A DNA stretch of 64,000 bases from Dehalococcoidia bacterium (GCA_041653995.1 JBAZEK010000001.1:1-64000); one strand, 5' to 3'; positions 20,401 to 28,286 are shown, numbered from the stretch's first letter. Notes: generated by a model from the sequence alone, not told the origin. Numbers and translations are program-made.

Positions 20401-20452
20401 CCGGGTTCTCGATGACTACCTGCTCGGCTATGACAGACCTCCCTGACAGCAA
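17438..20452 (-). CDS. res: Type III restriction endonuclease subunit (Res)
   Basis: A 1004-residue superfamily-2 helicase-nuclease of Type III restriction enzymes. Visible are Walker A MATGSGKT (169-176), DEAH (305-308), SATPF (361-365), a motif VI QVVGRALRR near 645, and a C-terminal nuclease-like P925-D926 with E944. Where the nuclease motif usually has Lys, this protein has Ser (E944-V-S946), with K951 and K953 close by. The N-terminus (QVVIENPVLNSPY) is family-typical. The TTG at 20452 is the first start codon in frame, but the best ribosome site, GGGAGG, lies six bases before an ATA at 20431, which matches the expected N-terminus better. It comes first in the operon. Confidence 0.92.
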   Translation of the reverse strand: MLSGRSVIAEQVVIENPVLNSPYVEPTQHFRFSEDGITNDIDQSRRVSSYFVPIPGVKKKGKSKQLAFDTEWTQDRIEENQDINRIRDRVSQWRQGGYVGITRTTRHLLNYWINPVRENKLFFCQIEALETTIYLTEVASKYGDAWVEYKIREANEDANPGLYRIALKMATGSGKTVVMAMLIAWHVLNKLANQQDNRFTDAFLIVTPGITIKDRLRVLYPNDPNNYYKARDLLPADLLPELNRARLVITNFHAFKQRELFKAGKLTKNILGNEKSGALTETPDQMVRRVCNELGNKKNIIVINDEAHHCYRRKPVSAKDIILTGDERKEAEKRDEEARVWISGLDAVKNKLGIKVIYDLSATPFFLRGSGYPEGKLFPWVVSDFSLIDAIESGIVKVPRVPIADDSMQGDMPTYRNIWISIRDHLPKKGRGTEDSLGSERKLPKELEGALHSLYGNYEKYFKQWEANTAGKAGGLTPPVFIVVCNNTSVSKLVYDYISGWKKTLKDGSEVTATGALPIFRNHDDYGQWLNSPNTILIDSEQLDSGEAMSKEFKQISALAIEEFKHEYRIRTSHDPEKLTDEDLLREVMNTIGKTGKLGENIKCVVSVSMLTEGWDANTVTHVLGVRAFGTQLLCEQVVGRALRRMSYVPNPDGKFSPEYAEVYGVPFSFIPCAGSNPNPKPGPTPTRVRALEERQNCELTFPRVDGYRYDLPMEKLTAKFTDESRMPLSTADIPSKTEVRPIIGETQYHDLYGLQMRREQEVAFLLAKMVLETYFKDDDGNIKQWFFPQLLSITHAWIKKCLSLKDNTFVQMLLFTELAHDAADKIYNSIVSNPPGQKYLKPILKPYDNIGSTRYLDFTTTRPTYVTRPDKCHISHVVADTESWEQKMAQALEDMDEVICYAKNLNLNFTIPYTINGEEKNYTPDYLIHLRDGGDSILNLILEVSGEPRKDKAVKVATARNLWVPAINNHGGFGKWAFLEISDPWDAQNTIRAFIQERVVPHE

Positions 20453-20476
20453 GCTTAAGTATTGGTTATCGAGTGT

Positions 20477-20506
20477 ATAATATACCTATGTGATTTAATA
20501 AGTCAA
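20477..20506 (-). promoter_or_regulatory. Promoter of the res-tcmP-DUF5131-mod operon
   Basis: On the minus strand: TTGACT (20506-20501), 18-base spacer, TATTAT (20482-20477). The predicted start of transcription is near 20470, upstream of both possible res start codons. No other good promoter was noticed between res and mod. Confidence 0.5.
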
Positions 20507-20527
20507 TCGAGTTATTATCATAAGTGT

Positions 20528-20559
20528 TTATTATACTTTAAGCCTTTAAAGTATAATAA
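20528..20559. repeat. Perfect inverted repeat, 14-base arms
   Basis: Arms 20528-20541 and 20546-20559 (TTATTATACTTTAA and its complement) around a four-base loop GCCT. It lies just upstream of the res promoter. It is A+T-rich without a T-run in the right place, so it could be an operator of the island or a mark of its boundary. Confidence 0.5.
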
Positions 20560-20593
20560 GGAAGATCATATTTTACTTTACTGATGGTAAATG

Positions 20594-20627
20594 AAGAGGC
20601 CGCCCCGTCGGGGCGGCCTCTTTTTAT
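20594..20627 (-). terminator. Strong hairpin terminator after groEL
   Basis: A 13- to 14-base G+C-rich stem (20594-20607 with 20609-20622) and three-base loop. It follows the groEL stop by about 20 bases on the minus strand; the plus strand carries a clean T5 after it, so it may act in both directions and insulate groESL from the island. Confidence 0.7.
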
Positions 20628-20645
20628 TGCGTATATCGAAATTAT

Positions 20646-22259
<1,614 letters not shown>

Positions 22260-22308
22260 TTATGTTTTTCCTCCTAATTAAATGTGCTTGCTTATCAAAT
22301 GGATCAGA

Positions 22309-22608
22309 TTATGCCTTTTTCTTCTTGGCCAGGATATCGGCTTCCCTGAGGATGATCAATTCTTCGTCGTCTTCCTTGATCTCGGTGCCGCCGTACTTGG
22401 CGAAGATGACGATGTCACCTACGGCCACGTCCATGGGCAGCCTTTTGCCGTCGTCCGACAGCTTGCCCGGGCCAACGGCCAATACCTTGCCGTCCTGCGG
22501 TTTTTCCTTTGCCGTGTCGGGAAGGAAGATGCCTCCCTTGGTCTTTTCCTCTTTTTCAAGAGGCTTTACAACTACCCTGTCACCCAAAGGTTGAATTTTT
22601 ACAGCCAT
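22309..22608 (-). CDS. groES: Co-chaperonin GroES
   Basis: A 99-residue GroES, the lid of the GroEL chamber. It starts MAVKIQPLGDRVVVKP and has the mobile-loop text EKTKGGIFLPDTA (about 22-34) and GDIVIFAKYGGTE near 69-81. The start is ATG 22608, with AAGGAGG five bases upstream, not the longer in-frame reading. It is first in the groESL operon, 17 bases below the CIRCE operator. Confidence 0.97.
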   Translation of the reverse strand: MAVKIQPLGDRVVVKPLEKEEKTKGGIFLPDTAKEKPQDGKVLAVGPGKLSDDGKRLPMDVAVGDIVIFAKYGGTEIKEDDEELIILREADILAKKKKA

Positions 22609-22625
22609 GCGTACCTCCTTAAAAA

Positions 22626-22652
22626 TTAGCAATCTCTTTACGAGACTGCTAA
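22626..22652 (-). promoter_or_regulatory. CIRCE heat-shock operator (HrcA site)
   Basis: TTAGCAATC-N9-GACTGCTAA matches the CIRCE consensus TTAGCACTC-N9-GAGTGCTAA with one change per arm, and the two changes are complementary, so symmetry is kept. CIRCE is bound by the repressor HrcA, which is not encoded in this window. Confidence 0.9.
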
Positions 22653-22721
22653 GTATAGTAGCACAAAAAATTATCACTGTAAAGGGGTGACTGCTAATAA
22701 ACGTATTTAACAGGATGGAGG

Positions 22722-23030
22722 TTAAAAGTTATAACCGGCCTTTCGGTAGTTGTCCATGGCCCTCTCGTTGAGGGCTGATTTATCGGCCAGTTCGGCGGCG
22801 TGGCTCCACATACCCTTTTTCTCGTAATCGCGGAGTTTGGTGTTAAGCGCCTCCGCATCGACCGGAGTTTCTACACTGCAGGCTGCGAAGCTGGAGAAGG
22901 CGCGGCGGACAGGCTCGCCGCATTTAGGGCATGCCTTAAGCGGCGGGTCTGTCATTTTTTGCAGGGCGTCGAAACCCCGGCTGCAAAAATTGCATCCGGT
23001 TCTGACAGGCACGTATTCGTAAATCGGCAT
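22722..23030 (-). CDS. FmdB-type zinc-ribbon protein
   Basis: A 102-residue protein of the FmdB/CxxC_CxxC family: MPIYEYVPV at the start, then C-x2-C in CNFC (about 13-16) and CPKC near 34-37, which would bind one zinc. The C-terminal half is helical and charged. Function is not established, although the family name comes from a putative regulator beside formamidase. The start is ATG 23030 with GGAG eight bases upstream; the GTG at 23039 is less likely. Confidence 0.83.
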   Translation of the reverse strand: MPIYEYVPVRTGCNFCSRGFDALQKMTDPPLKACPKCGEPVRRAFSSFAACSVETPVDAEALNTKLRDYEKKGMWSHAAELADKSALNERAMDNYRKAGYNF

Positions 23031-23059
23031 GGCAAACACTCCAGGTGATCAGGTAAATA

Positions 23060-23362
23060 CTAGGGATGTGGGATGATGGTGACAATAGTTATTATATTTG
23101 GGGAGGGGCCGTAATACCAGAAAACCCTGAAGGCGGCGGGCGTTTTTTGCTGAGCATATGCTTCGAAAATCTTTTCTCCATTGGGGCCCTTCAAACTGGT
23201 AAACTCATGGGTTTGCAGACTGTTGTGACGGGGATTGGATGCCAGATATTGGATGGTTTTCTTGGCAGCTTTATAACGTTTACTTAAGGCAGGGTTGTTT
23301 TTCAGTAACCTGTATTTTTCTTCCGCCTCGGTCGTCCAGTGTAATTCGAACAAGGGCCTCAA
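23060..23362 (-). CDS. RelE/ParE-like toxin candidate
   Basis: A 100-residue protein with the RelE/ParE outline: an N-terminal strand (FELHWTTEAEEKYRLL), two helices, then strands with FRVFWYYG and IITIVTIIPHP at the end. Toxins of this fold cut mRNA or poison gyrase, but catalytic residues are not clear enough to choose. There is no ATG; the first start codon is TTG 23362, two bases after the stop of the upstream gene. Together with the gene at 23365 it looks like a toxin-antitoxin pair in which the antitoxin gene comes first. Confidence 0.6.
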   Translation of the reverse strand: MRPLFELHWTTEAEEKYRLLKNNPALSKRYKAAKKTIQYLASNPRHNSLQTHEFTSLKGPNGEKIFEAYAQQKTPAAFRVFWYYGPSPNIITIVTIIPHP

Positions 23363-23364
23363 CC

Positions 23365-23640
23365 TTACAGGGAATCGGGATCAACTTTTGATATCCTGCC
23401 TTTTGCAGCATCAACAAGCCCTTTTCTCACGGAATTCAGGGCGGCAGGATTATTAAATAGCCATGCCTCTGAGGCAGGTACGGTCACCTGCGGATCCAAT
23501 ACAATCTGGCCCAGGGAATTTTTATATAAGTGATAGGTGACACCCTCCTCTACATGTACATGCCGCAGAACCACCCTGTTTTTTGCATCCGGCTTAATAC
23601 TGTCCGCTATTTTATTGAAATCCTGATCTTTTATTATCAC
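23365..23640 (-). CDS. Putative antitoxin of the 23060 toxin
   Basis: A 91-residue acidic protein with no domain I can name. It begins at GTG 23640 with AAGGA about seven bases upstream. Gene size, order and two-base spacing to the RelE-like gene suggest an antitoxin. The middle (RVVLRHVHVEEGVTYHLY) is strand-rich, so it is not a plain ribbon-helix-helix antitoxin. The assignment rests on context only. Confidence 0.5.
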   Translation of the reverse strand: MIIKDQDFNKIADSIKPDAKNRVVLRHVHVEEGVTYHLYKNSLGQIVLDPQVTVPASEAWLFNNPAALNSVRKGLVDAAKGRISKVDPDSL

Positions 23641-23723
23641 AGTGAATCCTTATTTCATTTATACACTTCGTTGGCCAATAAGCTGCTTTGTACTGTATTG
23701 TATCAATAGTGGGACAAAGAATC

Positions 23724-23742
23724 AAGTGGGAAAAACCCACTT
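23724..23742. repeat. Inverted repeat AAGTGGG-AAAAA-CCCACTT
   Basis: Perfect seven-base arms about 80 bases upstream of the putative antitoxin start, in the A+T-rich gap 23641-23855. It may be an operator of the toxin-antitoxin pair; a terminator is less likely because no gene reads into it with a T-run after it. Confidence 0.35.
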
Positions 23743-23832
23743 CTTTAATGTCATGAGTATAAATTGACACATTGTGAAGGGTACACATTACCAAAATGCG
23801 AAGTGAACATAATATAGTAGAACCAATAACCT

Positions 23833-23847
23833 GTTATAGTGTATAAT
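23833..23847 (+). promoter_or_regulatory. XRE operator 1 with embedded -10 box
   Basis: GTTATAGTGTATAAT contains the palindrome TTATA-GTG-TATAA and ends in a perfect TATAAT (23842-23847), nine bases before the XRE start codon. The first 12 bases recur inverted at 24097-24108. Confidence 0.5.
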
Positions 23848-23855
23848 GTGGGTAG

Positions 23856-24071
23856 ATGAAAAAGGCTGAGAAAAAGCAGGATTGGGATGCAGGGAGCATC
23901 AAAGCCCTCAGGGACCATCTTGATCTCACGCAGGTCGAGCTGGCCGGCCAGATGGGGATCAGGCAGCAGACGGTCAGCGAATGGGAGCAGGGAGACTATG
24001 AACCCAGGGGAGCTTCCGCCAAATTTCTGAGCATAATAGCGGACCGCAGCGGATTCAAATACAAAGCATGA
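23856..24071 (+). CDS. XRE-family helix-turn-helix regulator
   Basis: A 71-residue Cro/CI-type DNA-binding protein: IKALRDHLDLTQVELAGQMG followed by IRQQTVSEWEQGDYEPRG (about 16-52) is a classic HTH_3 domain, and almost nothing else is present. The start codon lies within nine bases of a TATAAT, so little leader is possible. Related operator-like repeats occur before it and between it and the DUF2851 gene (24097), suggesting it represses itself and that gene. Confidence 0.88.
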   Translation: MKKAEKKQDWDAGSIKALRDHLDLTQVELAGQMGIRQQTVSEWEQGDYEPRGASAKFLSIIADRSGFKYKA

Positions 24072-24096
24072 ATAAGTGCCCCTTTTTTAACGTTTA

Positions 24097-24113
24097 ATAC
24101 ACTATAACGTGTA
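24097..24113 (+). promoter_or_regulatory. XRE operator 2 before the DUF2851 gene
   Basis: Contains ATACACTATAAC (24097-24108), the inverted copy of operator 1, and forms the palindrome TACAC-TATAAC-GTGTA (24098-24113). TATAAC (24103-24108) is a plausible -10 box, about 12 bases before the ATG at 24120. Confidence 0.45.
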
Positions 24114-24119
24114 ACGAAT

Positions 24120-25340
24120 ATGGAAACGATAACGGAGAGATCGGTTTCCGCGTTATGGCTGTCGGGCCGGCTGTCGCGTTTCAACGATGACTCGGGACAC
24201 AACATTGAGGTTGTATGCCCGGGACGTGTCAGCACACGCGGCGGTTGCGACTTCCAGGACGTGGTGATAAAGATAGACGGGGAGAAGACCGTCGGGGATG
24301 TCGAGGTCCACGTCACGTCCGACCTCTGGCGGCAGCACGGGCACCACAGGGACGCGCACTACAACGGCGTGATACTGCACGTGTCGATGTGGCAGCGCGG
24401 ACTCCTGCCCGTCAGGCTGCAGGACGGACGCATCCTCAGCACCGTGATCTTGGCCCAGTACGTTAAGACAGGCAGCAACCTGCCGAGAGTCATGTCAGCA
24501 GGATCAGCCCGGCGCTGCCCGCACCTGCCAGGCTCCGGGAAGAAGACGGATCTGGTTATTGTTGAGGCCGGCCTTGCAAGGTTCGAACAAAAATCGGCCC
24601 GGTTTGCGCAGGCGCTGCGGAACGGCGACCCGGATCAAATCCTGTATAAGGGCGTCTGTCGCGCGCTGGGGTACGCCTGGAACGTCAAGCCTTTCGAGAC
24701 GCTGGCTGAAAAGGTCACGCTGCAAATAGTCAGGCGTAATGCTGCTGAGAGTATTCGTGCCAAATACAATCTGTTGCTGAGCGCAGCGGGCCTCGCGGAC
24801 CGATGGATAGGGCGTATGCCTGAGGGTGTACAGCCCATGAGGGCGTCTGACTGGGCCACAGCGTCCTCAAGGCCGTTGAACCATCCTGCTTTGAGGATCG
24901 CAGGCTTGTGCCACCTGCTGCACAGATATGAGAAGACGGGCATGGTTCCAGGCCTGGTTGAGCGGTTGAATAATGCGCTGCCGAGGGAGGCTGCCGCTGT
25001 TCTCGACAGGTCTTTTACGGTGGGGGGAGTTGATTCGCCCGTACTGATAGGGGCCGGCAGAGCCAGGGAGATAGTGGTGAATGCGGTGCTGCCTTTTATG
25101 CATGCCTGCGGCGCAAACATCAATAACGGCCTGCTGGAAAACAATGTGAAGCGCATCTATGAATCATACCCTTCGCTATCACAAAATGAGCTGACGCGTT
25201 ACATGGGTGGTCTGCTGGGCAATCAGGCCTACGGCGCCTGCAGGCAGCAAGGCCTGCTGCATATCTACCACAATTGGTGCCGCACCAGAGAATGCGGAAT
25301 TTGCCCCGTGGTCACTTTGCGAAAGCCAGCCCCGGTATGA
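24120..25340 (+). CDS. DUF2851 family protein
   Basis: A 406-residue DUF2851 protein. The family core GDVEVHVTSDLWRQHGHHRD (about 60-79) followed by YNGVILHVSMW is clear, and the C-terminus has the cysteine cluster C-x4-C-x2-C (CRTRECGIC near 392-400) that could bind zinc. Its function is unknown; the core resembles a nuclease-like fold, but I cannot support an activity. No ribosome site precedes the ATG, so it may be nearly leaderless. Its 3' end overlaps the convergent tsaD gene by 29 bases. Confidence 0.87.
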   Translation: METITERSVSALWLSGRLSRFNDDSGHNIEVVCPGRVSTRGGCDFQDVVIKIDGEKTVGDVEVHVTSDLWRQHGHHRDAHYNGVILHVSMWQRGLLPVRLQDGRILSTVILAQYVKTGSNLPRVMSAGSARRCPHLPGSGKKTDLVIVEAGLARFEQKSARFAQALRNGDPDQILYKGVCRALGYAWNVKPFETLAEKVTLQIVRRNAAESIRAKYNLLLSAAGLADRWIGRMPEGVQPMRASDWATASSRPLNHPALRIAGLCHLLHRYEKTGMVPGLVERLNNALPREAAAVLDRSFTVGGVDSPVLIGAGRAREIVVNAVLPFMHACGANINNGLLENNVKRIYESYPSLSQNELTRYMGGLLGNQAYGACRQQGLLHIYHNWCRTRECGICPVVTLRKPAPV

Positions 25341-26301
25341 CGTCGTGCTCCCCGGCCCGCAGGTTGCCCGATATGCAGTGGTAGTAGGCGCAGGATGCGA
25401 TCATGGCCGCGTTATCCGTGCACAGTATAGGCGGCGGTATCAGCACAGGCAGGGGTGAATCAGCTTTGAAGCGCTCGCGCAGAGCATTGTTTGAAGCCAC
25501 TCCGCCGGCCAGCATGATCTGCTTCACGCCGGTCCTGAGAGCAGCCTGTATGGTCTTATTGACCAGCACGTCTATAATAGCCTCCTGGAAGGCTGCTGCC
25601 GCTTCTTTCACCCACGTTTCATCCTTATCATCTTTCTCCTCAGCCATGTGAAGCAGCGCGGTCTTGACTCCGCTGAAGCTGAAATCGTCGCTGTCCTTAA
25701 GCCAGGCGCGCGGTAGCGACAGCCTGGTTGTTACACCCCTGGTGGCGGACTGTATTGAGGGGCCTCCCGGATAGGGCAATCCCAGTATCCTGGCGCCCTT
25801 GTCGAAGGCTTCGCCGGCCGCGTCATCCCTCGTGCAGCCCAGCCGGCGGAAGCTGCCGTGGTCCTGCATCAGGATTATATCGCTGTGCCCGCCGGATACG
25901 ATCAGGCAAAGGCAGGGCAGCTCGGGTTCAACCCCGTACAGCCAGTTGGCATAGATGTGTCCCTCCAGGTGGTTAACGCCGATAAAGGGGAGGTCCTGCG
26001 ACTGTGAGACCGCTTTAGCGAAATTGACGCCCACGATCAGAGATCCCGCCAGCCCCGGACCCACCGTAGCGGCTACGGCGTCGATATGCGTGAGCGTGAC
26101 TCCCGCTTCGGCCAGCGCTTTTTCGGCAACGGGCGCAATGGTGAGCAGGTGCTGGCGCGAGGCCACTTCGGGCACAATCCCGCCGTACTTGGCATGTATG
26201 TCCACCTGTGACGAGATCACATTGGATAAAATAGCCGTCCCGTCCCTTACAACCGCTGCGGCGGTCTCATCGCAGGATGTCTCGAACGCAAGTATATTCA
26301 C
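25312..26301 (-). CDS. tsaD: tRNA N6-threonylcarbamoyladenosine transferase TsaD
   Basis: A 329-residue TsaD (Gcp/Kae1), which transfers the threonylcarbamoyl group to A37 of ANN-decoding tRNAs. ETSCDETAAAVV (about 7-18), the metal-binding HLEGHIYA (about 111-118) and the SGGHSD motif near 136-141 are present. The start is GTG 26301. A TGC-TATAAT extended -10 (26317-26309) lies only eight bases upstream, so the message is probably leaderless. It converges on the DUF2851 gene. Confidence 0.96.
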   Translation of the reverse strand: MNILAFETSCDETAAAVVRDGTAILSNVISSQVDIHAKYGGIVPEVASRQHLLTIAPVAEKALAEAGVTLTHIDAVAATVGPGLAGSLIVGVNFAKAVSQSQDLPFIGVNHLEGHIYANWLYGVEPELPCLCLIVSGGHSDIILMQDHGSFRRLGCTRDDAAGEAFDKGARILGLPYPGGPSIQSATRGVTTRLSLPRAWLKDSDDFSFSGVKTALLHMAEEKDDKDETWVKEAAAAFQEAIIDVLVNKTIQAALRTGVKQIMLAGGVASNNALRERFKADSPLPVLIPPPILCTDNAAMIASCAYYHCISGNLRAGEHDVIPGLAFAK

Positions 26302-26308
26302 GGCAGGG

Positions 26309-26317
26309 ATTATAGCA
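26309..26317 (-). promoter_or_regulatory. Extended -10 promoter of tsaD
   Basis: TGC-TATAAT on the minus strand with no -35. The predicted first transcribed base is at or next to the GTG start codon (26301), which implies a leaderless mRNA. Confidence 0.45.
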
Positions 26318-26341
26318 CAAAGCTAATACAGTATCCGGCGA

Positions 26342-26370
26342 TTGCTGTTTTGCGGACGTGTTGCTACAAT
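26342..26370 (+). promoter_or_regulatory. Sigma70-type promoter of the MBL-fold gene
   Basis: TTGCTG (26342-26347), 17-base spacer, TACAAT (26365-26370), also preceded by TGC. Transcription from about 26377 rules out the longer reading of the gene from 26342. Confidence 0.5.
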
Positions 26371-26413
26371 TAAGCCCCGGCTCAAATCACCATCTGATAG
26401 CGAGGATAACAAT

Positions 26414-27052
26414 ATGGAAATAACCTGGTTCGGCCACTCCTGTTTCCGCATCAAAGGCAAGGAGGCTATTATATTAGTCGACCCCTGTCCCGATACCACC
26501 GGCTATTCTCTGGGCAAGGTACAGGCGGATATAGTGGCCATCAGTCATGCTCATCCCGGCCATTCCTTTCTCGATACACTGCAGGAGGGATACCGCGTGA
26601 TCAAAGGCCCGGGGGAATATGAAATAAAAGACACTTACATTACGGGCATTGCTAGCTTCCATGACAACGAGCAGGGCAAAAAGTCAGGCAAGAATACGAT
26701 CTATGTGATCGAGATGGAGGGTGTGACGCTCTGCCACCTGGGTGATCTCGGTCATCCGCTGACCCCCGAGGTCACCGGTGATCTGGGAAATATCAATGTA
26801 TTGTTCGTCCCTGTGGGTGGTCATTCCACCATCGGCGGCCAGGCCGCAGCAGATTTAGTGCGGAACCTCAATCCGGGCTACGCCGTCCCCATGCATTACA
26901 AGACAGGGGACGAGAAGGCCGATCTTGAATTTCCTGAGAAATTTCTCAAGGAGCTCGGCATCAAGGACCAGGCCCTGCAACCCAAGCTTGTCGTCACCAG
27001 GACCAATATTCCTCTCAACACGCAGGTGGTACTGCTCGACTACCCGCATTAG
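26414..27052 (+). CDS. MBL-fold (UPF0173-like) hydrolase with altered metal motif
   Basis: A 212-residue metallo-beta-lactamase-fold protein of the small UPF0173/UlaG-like group. It starts MEITWFGHSCFRI, has the first-strand VDPCPD, and then HAHPGH (about 48-53) where most enzymes have HxHxDH; the metal-binding Asp is Gly here. Later histidines include HLGDLGHPL and PMHYKTGD. A change in metal content or activity is therefore possible. The start ATG 26414 has GAGGA eight bases upstream. The substrate is unknown. Confidence 0.82.
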   Translation: MEITWFGHSCFRIKGKEAIILVDPCPDTTGYSLGKVQADIVAISHAHPGHSFLDTLQEGYRVIKGPGEYEIKDTYITGIASFHDNEQGKKSGKNTIYVIEMEGVTLCHLGDLGHPLTPEVTGDLGNINVLFVPVGGHSTIGGQAAADLVRNLNPGYAVPMHYKTGDEKADLEFPEKFLKELGIKDQALQPKLVVTRTNIPLNTQVVLLDYPH

Positions 27053-27067
27053 CCTCGCCCGCCGGCT

Positions 27068-27096
27068 TTGACATATAAATTGCCCTGACGTATCAT
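27068..27096 (+). promoter_or_regulatory. Strong promoter giving a near-leaderless mRNA
   Basis: TTGACA (27068-27073), exact 17-base spacer, TATCAT (27091-27096). The expected start is near 27103, two bases before the ATG at 27105, and no Shine-Dalgarno sequence is present. Confidence 0.6.
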
Positions 27097-27104
27097 TGCT
27101 CGTT

Positions 27105-27800
27105 ATGAGCCTCGCTAAACGTGTTTTCGATCTTCAGCAAATCGAGCTTTCAATTCAAGACCACGTCAAACAGCTTGAGGCTATGGATCTGCGTATCCGT
27201 CATAACGACCAATTTGAACAGGCTGAATCAGCGTTGAAGTCGGCCGAGAACGAGCGGGCCGGGCTCGAAAAAAGATATAAAGAGCTGGACGCTGAGGCTG
27301 AAGCCCTGAGGACGCAACTCGGGCAGATCCAGGATAAGCTATACGGCGGCAAAATAAAGAACCCCAAGGAGTTGGTCGGGTATGAGCAGGAGGCTACTTT
27401 AATCAAGTCGGGCCTGGATAAAAAGGACGACGTGCTGCTGGATATGATGGAGAAGCTGGAGACGGACAAGGTGGCGATTAAAAAACTGAAGGATGTCTGC
27501 AAGTCCGCCGGCGATGCCTGGGAGAGCGAGAAAGCAGAGCTGAAGGTCCAGGTGGACAAGGTCAGGGATGAATTTAAGCAGCTTGAGAAAAAACGTGGCG
27601 AGATGCTGGCCTCGATTGACAGGGATACGCTCGCCACTTATGAAGCTGTGAAGGGCAGGAAGGGGCAGGCAGTGGTCAAGGTGGAGCAGGGGCGCTGCCT
27701 GGGTTGCCGGGTGACATTGTCCGTCAGCGAAATGCAGCACGCGCGCGGCAACGCCATCGTAACCTGCGGCAATTGCGGACGGATATTGTATCTATCTTAG
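27105..27800 (+). CDS. Coiled-coil zinc-ribbon protein (DUF164/CT398-like)
   Basis: A 231-residue protein with a long coiled coil (about residues 5-180) and a C-terminal zinc ribbon with CLGC near 201-204 and CGNCGR near 222-227. This is the C4-type zinc-ribbon family (DUF164, CT398-like), proposed to bind nucleic acid; a precise role is not established. The ATG at 27105 is chosen because the promoter at 27068 would start transcription just before it. The gene is followed by rnpB. Confidence 0.88.
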   Translation: MSLAKRVFDLQQIELSIQDHVKQLEAMDLRIRHNDQFEQAESALKSAENERAGLEKRYKELDAEAEALRTQLGQIQDKLYGGKIKNPKELVGYEQEATLIKSGLDKKDDVLLDMMEKLETDKVAIKKLKDVCKSAGDAWESEKAELKVQVDKVRDEFKQLEKKRGEMLASIDRDTLATYEAVKGRKGQAVVKVEQGRCLGCRVTLSVSEMQHARGNAIVTCGNCGRILYLS

Positions 27801-27806
27801 GTTTAT

Positions 27807-27835
27807 TTGACCTGCTGTCAGTCAAGTTGTAGAGT
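27807..27835 (+). promoter_or_regulatory. Promoter of rnpB
   Basis: TTGACC (27807-27812), 17-base spacer, TAGAGT (27830-27835). The predicted start near 27842 coincides with the first base of helix P1 of the RNase P RNA. Confidence 0.55.
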
Positions 27836-27840
27836 AAGTG

Positions 27841-28198
27841 AGCCAAGCAGGCCGGGTGACCGCTGCGGTTTTGAAAATCGTAGAGGAAAGTCCGAACTCT
27901 ACCAGGCAGGGTGCTGGGTAACGCCCAGGAGGGGTGACCCTACGGAGAGTGCAACAGAAACATACCGCCCGTCGCAGGATGGGTAAGGGTGAAATGGTGA
28001 GGTAAGAGCTCACCGGCGGCCGGGTGACCGGCCGGCCGTGCAAACCCCACCCGGAGCAAGACCTAATAGGGGGCTATGGCTTGCCTGGGCTGACCCCGGG
28101 TTGGTCGCATGATCGCCGCGGCAACACGGCGGGTAGATGGATGGTCACCGCTCCGCGCAAGCGGAGGCACAGAAATCGGCTTACAGGCCTGCTTGGCC
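27841..28198 (+). ncRNA. rnpB: RNase P RNA, class A
   Basis: The catalytic RNA that matures the 5' ends of tRNAs. The ends pair as P1: GCCAAGCAGGCC (27842-27853) with GGCCTGCTTGGC (28186-28197). Conserved landmarks are in order: GAGGAAAGTCCG near 27883, ACAGAAACATACC near 27954, GGTAAGGGTGAAA near 27981, GGTAAGAGCTCACCG, GGAGCAAGACC near 28052, and the closing ACAGAA...GGCTTACAG. Length (about 358 bases) and layout fit bacterial type A. A promoter fits its 5' end and a hairpin with T5 follows. Confidence 0.95.
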
Positions 28199-28237
28199 AT
28201 TCTTATCTGCAGGCATAAATGCGCTACAATATATGAC

Positions 28238-28255
28238 GGCCCGGGGGGCCTTTTT
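28238..28255 (+). terminator. Rho-independent terminator after rnpB
   Basis: GGCCC-GGG-GGGCC stem-loop (28238-28250) followed directly by TTTTT. It separates rnpB from the S41 peptidase gene, 31 bases before the next ATG. Confidence 0.65.
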
Positions 28256-28286
28256 AATTAATATTTTTTTCCACTGGAGTTGTCAG

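Noticed and set aside
12118..20600. Integrative element with attachment repeats
   Set aside because: No integrase, transposase, tRNA target or matching direct repeats were found at the edges.
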